Assembly (NCBI GenBank): GCA_947459415.1
Contig: CANHDN010000010.1
Location: 1 to 37,245 of the forward strand
Source: Bacteroidota bacterium
GTDB lineage: Bacteria; Bacteroidota; Bacteroidia; UKL13-3
Length of the DNA stretch: 37,245 nucleotides
Direction of reading: 5' to 3'
Shown here: positions 34,008 through 37,245 of the stretch, piece after piece
How positions within the stretch are numbered: the stretch's first letter is position 1
How the letters are laid out: every line of letters starts with the position of its first letter
The notes under the pieces: model-generated
Seen by the model: only the letters and a program-made list of their open reading frames with translations
Database searches by the model: none
Told to the model about the DNA's origin: nothing
Made by a program: the position numbers and the translations under genes

Positions 34008-35021
34008 ATGGGTAAAAACAACTTCGATTTTTTAAGATTTGCTTTTGCATTGATTGTTGTTTTTTCGCATGTCATTGATTTGTCACTGGCACCTAATTTG
34101 CAATTTTTAAAACCTTTTTTTGATACTCATATTTCAGTAACTGGTTTTTTTGTGATCAGTGGCTGTTTAATATCAGCCTCTTATATGCGTTCTTCTTCTA
34201 TCTCCTCTTATTTTGAGAAAAGAGCCAGGCGTTTGTTGCCAGCCTATTTTTTAGTCATTATATTGTCTGTGTTGGTACTTTCCTTTTTTTCTCAGCTGAA
34301 TATAACTGATTATTTTTTGAATACGCAACTTTATACCTACTTAGTTTCAAACCTGCTTTTCGTGAATTTTATTCAGCCTTGTTTGCCTGGCGTTTTTATA
34401 GATAATGCGTATTGTGCAGTAAATGGAGCATTATGGACTATCAAAGTAGAAGTTGGATTTTATTTAGTATTACCTTTGATTTTATTGGGCTTAAAAAGGA
34501 TTTCTAACAAGTTCTATTATTTAGTAGGTTTATACCTGTTTGGCTTGATATACCAATATACCTTGCCTCAATTGATACCTGTTTGGCCAGCAAAGGCTTC
34601 ATTATTGAATACCTTGCAGCATCAGTTACCTGGTTATTTAACATATTTTACAGCCGGAATTATTTTGTTTCAGTACTTAGATGTTATAAAAAAAAACCGA
34701 GTTGCATGGGGCTTGCTTGCCTGCTTGGTATTTGTAGTAGAGTATAGGGCTGGTCTAGAAATTTTGAGGCCAATGGCTATGGCCATCTTAATTGCCTGTT
34801 TTGCATTTGGTTTTTCTTTTTTAAATAATTTTGGCAAATATGGGGATGTTTCTTATGGAATTTATATCCTTCATTTTCCGTTCATACAATGTTTGGTGAG
34901 CTTGGGCTTATTTGAGAGATACAATCCATTTTTACTCTTATTTGGAATTGTATTGATGGTTTTAGTGGCAGGCTATTTATCATGGCAATTGGTTGAAAGT
35001 AGGTTTATTCACAGAAAGTAA
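34008..35021 (+). CDS. Acyltransferase family 3 membrane protein (OafA/YrhL-like)
   Basis: A 337-residue integral membrane protein with about ten helices. The start, NFDFLRFAFALIVVFSHVIDLS, contains the conserved R and H of the Acyltransferase_3 family, and FFVISGCLISASYMRSSSISSYFEKRARRLLPAYF, in residues ~45-82, and ALWTIKVEVGFYLVLPLIL are further family hallmarks; SYGIYILHFPFIQ is the usual near-C-terminal motif. Family members O-acetylate or otherwise acylate sugars of O-antigens, capsules and exopolysaccharides. There is no SGNH domain. As the last membrane gene of the locus it likely decorates the glycan. Confidence 0.88.
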   Translation: MGKNNFDFLRFAFALIVVFSHVIDLSLAPNLQFLKPFFDTHISVTGFFVISGCLISASYMRSSSISSYFEKRARRLLPAYFLVIILSVLVLSFFSQLNITDYFLNTQLYTYLVSNLLFVNFIQPCLPGVFIDNAYCAVNGALWTIKVEVGFYLVLPLILLGLKRISNKFYYLVGLYLFGLIYQYTLPQLIPVWPAKASLLNTLQHQLPGYLTYFTAGIILFQYLDVIKKNRVAWGLLACLVFVVEYRAGLEILRPMAMAILIACFAFGFSFLNNFGKYGDVSYGIYILHFPFIQCLVSLGLFERYNPFLLLFGIVLMVLVAGYLSWQLVESRFIHRK

Positions 35022-35047
35022 GCATAATTCAACTTAGGGCCAACAAT

Positions 35048-36271
35048 TTGCATTATATTGCAGAAAAAAATAATTTGACATTCGACGATTTTCAATTTGA
35101 CTATGACCTCATGGATGGCTTAGATGCCATGGGGTTTAATAAGCCCACACCTATTCAAGAATTGGCTATACCAGTTATTTTAGCACATAAAGATTTAATT
35201 GCTTGTGCTCAGACTGGAACTGGTAAAACAGCAGCCTATGTGCTCCCCATTATAGACAAAATAATTAGCTCAAATCATAGCCATTTAAATACATTAATTT
35301 TGGCTCCAACCAGAGAACTTGCTGTGCAAATAGATCAGCAAGTTCAAGGATTTAGTTATTATGTTCCTGTGAGTTCTATTGCCATTTATGGGGGTGGAGA
35401 TGGTGCCATTTGGGATCAGCAAAAAAAAGCACTCAAGGCTGGAGCAGATATTATTATTGCCACACCAGGTAGGTTAATATCTCAGTTAGCTTCTGGAGAT
35501 ATTAAGCTAGATAAGCTAGAACACTTTATACTAGATGAGGCAGATAGAATGCTAGACATGGGGTTCTATGATGATATTTTAAAGATCATTTCTTATTTGC
35601 CAAAGAATAGACAAACTATTTTGTTTTCGGCTACCATGCCTCCTAAAATTAGAACCCTTGCTTCTAAAATTTTAGACAAGCCCGAAGAAATCAGCATTGC
35701 AATTTCTAAACCTGCAGAAGGTATTTTACAACAGGCTTACCTTACCTATGATGCCCAAAAAATTCCTTTGCTAAGCGAAATTTTTAAAGCCAATTCCTAC
35801 CAGAGTGTCATCATATTTGCAGGTACAAAAGAACGCGTGAAAAGTCTTCAATTTGAGTTAAAACGAATTGGTTTAAAAGCCAAATCTTTCCATTCAGACC
35901 TTGAACAAAAAGAACGCGAAGATTTGATGAATGAGTTTAGGAGTAGAAAGCTGCAAGTGCTCATTGGAACAGATATTTTATCTCGTGGCATAGATGTAGA
36001 CGGAATAGATTTGGTAGTGAATTTTGATGTGCCGCCAGATCCTGAAGATTATGTGCACCGCATCGGTAGAACTGCCCGCGCTGAATCTAAAGGTACTGCA
36101 ATCACTTTCATCAATGAAAAAGATCAAAGGCGCTTTCATGCTATTGAAGCGCTGATAGAAAAGGAAGTGCCCAAACTTTCTTTGCCTATTTTTCTGGGTG
36201 GTGCACCCGTTTATGCACCAAATACTCGCAGGTCTGAACCTAAACAAAGGTTTAAGCCAAGACGGAAGTAG
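35048..36271 (+). CDS. DEAD-box ATP-dependent RNA helicase, RhlE-like
   Basis: A DEAD-box helicase of 407 residues with all motifs: Q motif (GFNKPTPIQ), I AQTGTGKT at 54-61, Ia PTREL, Ib TPGRL, II DEAD at 163-166, III SAT at 194-196, V GTDILSRGIDV and VI HRIGRTAR at 337-344. A short basic tail (RRSEPKQRFKPRRK) supports RNA binding. RhlE-like helicases assist rRNA processing, ribosome assembly and cold growth. No ATG precedes the conserved region; the start is TTG at 35048 or, to give MTFDDFQFDYDLMDGL as in many relatives, TTG at 35075. It follows the acyltransferase by 26 bases but is functionally unrelated. Confidence 0.93.
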   Translation: MHYIAEKNNLTFDDFQFDYDLMDGLDAMGFNKPTPIQELAIPVILAHKDLIACAQTGTGKTAAYVLPIIDKIISSNHSHLNTLILAPTRELAVQIDQQVQGFSYYVPVSSIAIYGGGDGAIWDQQKKALKAGADIIIATPGRLISQLASGDIKLDKLEHFILDEADRMLDMGFYDDILKIISYLPKNRQTILFSATMPPKIRTLASKILDKPEEISIAISKPAEGILQQAYLTYDAQKIPLLSEIFKANSYQSVIIFAGTKERVKSLQFELKRIGLKAKSFHSDLEQKEREDLMNEFRSRKLQVLIGTDILSRGIDVDGIDLVVNFDVPPDPEDYVHRIGRTARAESKGTAITFINEKDQRRFHAIEALIEKEVPKLSLPIFLGGAPVYAPNTRRSEPKQRFKPRRK

Positions 36272-36355
36272 GCATTAGTTTTGAGTTATGAGGCATGAGT
36301 TTTGAGTTATGAGGTATGAGTTAAGAGGTATGAGTTAAGAGTTAAGAGTTAAGAG
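36272..36355 (+). repeat. Heptanucleotide tandem repeat, 12 units (NNNNGAG)
   Basis: Starting right after the helicase stop codon, the sequence divides into 7-base units: GCATTAG, TTTTGAG, TTATGAG, GCATGAG, TTTTGAG, TTATGAG, GTATGAG, TTAAGAG, GTATGAG, TTAAGAG, TTAAGAG, TTAAGAG. All but the first end in GAG, and a decayed unit (TTGGAAG, 36356-36362) follows. The first part shows a 21-base higher-order period, the last part is a homogeneous TTAAGAG triplet. It fills most of the 132-base gap before the aldo/keto reductase gene. Confidence 0.9.
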
Positions 36356-36403
36356 TTGGAAGTGGAGTTAAAACATTATGTTAGCGTTTTTAGTTGAATA
36401 CAT

Positions 36404-37245
36404 ATGAAATATCAATTATTCGGTCATACAGGATTGCGCGTTTCTGAACTTTGTTTAGGAACCATGGGTTTTGGAACAGAGAACGGTTGGGGTGCAGATT
36501 TTGAAGGCAGCAAGGCTGTTTTTGAGGCATATTCCAATGCTGGAGGTAATTTTTTAGATACTGCCAATATATACACACAAGGCACTTCAGAGAAATTTTT
36601 AGGAGAATTTATTGGTTCAGACCGCGACCATTACGTAGTGGCTACCAAATATTCGTTGAAAGATAGAAATGGCGACCCAAACTATGCGGGTAATCATAGA
36701 AAGAATATGATGCGTTCTGTTCAAGAAAGTTTACAACGCTTGAAAACAGATTACATAGATGTGTTGTGGCTCCATATCTGGGACTTTACCACCCATCCCG
36801 AAGAAGTTTTGTTGGCCATGAATGATTTAATTTCTCGTGGATTGGTTCATTATATTGGTATTAGCGATACGCCAGCATGGCGCGTTGCACAGGCAAATAC
36901 CATTGCAGAATTGCGTGGTTGGAACCGTTTTGCTGGACTACAAGTTGAATATAGTTTAATTAACAGAACGGCTGAGCGTGATTTGCTGCCAGTTGCCAAG
37001 GCTTTGAACTTAACGCTTACACCTTGGGCCCCATTGGCTGGAGGTGCTTTAAGTGGAAAATACCTGAGAGGTGAACAAGGAAGATTGCCGCAAAATTCTA
37101 AAAGGTTAAATGAACGCAGTACTTTAATTGCCCAAAAAGTGATAGCGGTTGCCGAAGCAATTGAATGCACACCTGCTCAAGTTGCCCTAAAATGGACCAT
37201 GCAAAGGAACCAATCAGTGGTTCCTATTGTTGGAGCCACAAAAGC
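36404..37245 (+). CDS. Aldo/keto reductase, 3'-truncated by window edge
   Basis: The frame is open from ATG at 36404 to the end of the window, giving 280 complete codons of a protein that usually has 310-330. It is an NADPH-dependent oxidoreductase of the AKR superfamily with a TIM-barrel fold. The catalytic tetrad is visible: Asp52 and Tyr57 in FLDTANIY, Lys82 in ATKY and His124 in LWLHIWD. GLRVSELCLGTMGFG at the start and TPWAPLAGGALSGKY near residue 218 are typical of the YajO/Tas-like (AKR11/12-like) group. The last visible residues, VVPIVGATKA, belong to the cofactor phosphate-binding region, so little is missing. The upstream region is the heptamer repeat. Confidence 0.93.
   Translation, partial: MKYQLFGHTGLRVSELCLGTMGFGTENGWGADFEGSKAVFEAYSNAGGNFLDTANIYTQGTSEKFLGEFIGSDRDHYVVATKYSLKDRNGDPNYAGNHRKNMMRSVQESLQRLKTDYIDVLWLHIWDFTTHPEEVLLAMNDLISRGLVHYIGISDTPAWRVAQANTIAELRGWNRFAGLQVEYSLINRTAERDLLPVAKALNLTLTPWAPLAGGALSGKYLRGEQGRLPQNSKRLNERSTLIAQKVIAVAEAIECTPAQVALKWTMQRNQSVVPIVGATK

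Noticed and set aside
36272-36355. CRISPR array or coding repeat at the heptamer tract
   Set aside because: Units are contiguous 7-mers without spacers, and every frame is soon interrupted by stops such as TAA and TGA.

Overview
The window is a gene-dense, AT-rich stretch of a Bacteroidota chromosome. The signs are a TonB-dependent receptor with an N-terminal carboxypeptidase-regulatory-like domain, a multi-SLBB polysaccharide export protein, a TPR/plug-less beta-barrel pair typical of the phylum, very short intergenic gaps, and several upstream sequences resembling the Bacteroidota TAnnTTTG -7 element. A member of the Sphingobacteriia/Chitinophagia type is my best guess, but sequence reading alone cannot fix the genus. 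No rRNA, tRNA, CRISPR array, insertion sequence or prophage gene was recognised, and no gap without a gene exceeds about 220 bases.

Layout. (1) 1-3876: the 3' end of rimM on the + strand, converging on a minus-strand operon of ABC ATPase, ABC-2 permease and MFS exporter. (2) 4092-4886: a lone + strand putative outer-membrane protein behind a good phylum-type promoter. (3) 13295 down to 4883: six co-directional minus-strand genes, a large TPR protein, a beta-barrel protein, murA, a thioredoxin-fold protein without its active-site cysteines, grpE and dnaJ. (4) 13455-15748: a PAP2 phosphatase overlapping a GT39-type membrane glycosyltransferase, converging on (5) a TonB-dependent receptor (minus). 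(6) 18170-35021: a surface-polysaccharide locus containing the SLBB export protein, Wzz-like chain-length protein, Wzy/WaaL-like polymerase, Wzx flippase, a DegT-type sugar aminotransferase and a NeuD/PglD-type acetyltransferase, six glycosyltransferases, a SAM methyltransferase, an acyltransferase, one antisense-oriented methyltransferase-like gene and an embedded RidA-family gene. (7) 35048-37245: a RhlE-like DEAD-box helicase, a 12-unit heptanucleotide tandem repeat, and the 5' part of an aldo/keto reductase.

How the parts may work together. Most of the window concerns the cell envelope: peptidoglycan precursor synthesis (murA), outer-membrane proteins, lipid-linked sugar chemistry (PAP2 and GT39) and a Wzx/Wzy-type glycan pathway. 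The glycan locus is not self-sufficient: no priming glycosyltransferase, nucleotide-sugar dehydratase or tyrosine autokinase is seen, so those functions must lie elsewhere. The points most worth a second look are the TPR/barrel/murA/cysteine-less thioredoxin/grpE/dnaJ gene string, the MurA Cys-to-Asp active-site variant, the heptamer repeat, a 9-bp inverted repeat in the TPR/PAP2 divergent region, and the two misfit genes (antisense methyltransferase-like, RidA) inside the glycan locus. I see no clear evidence for a wholly new system; the best candidate is the TPR/barrel envelope module.
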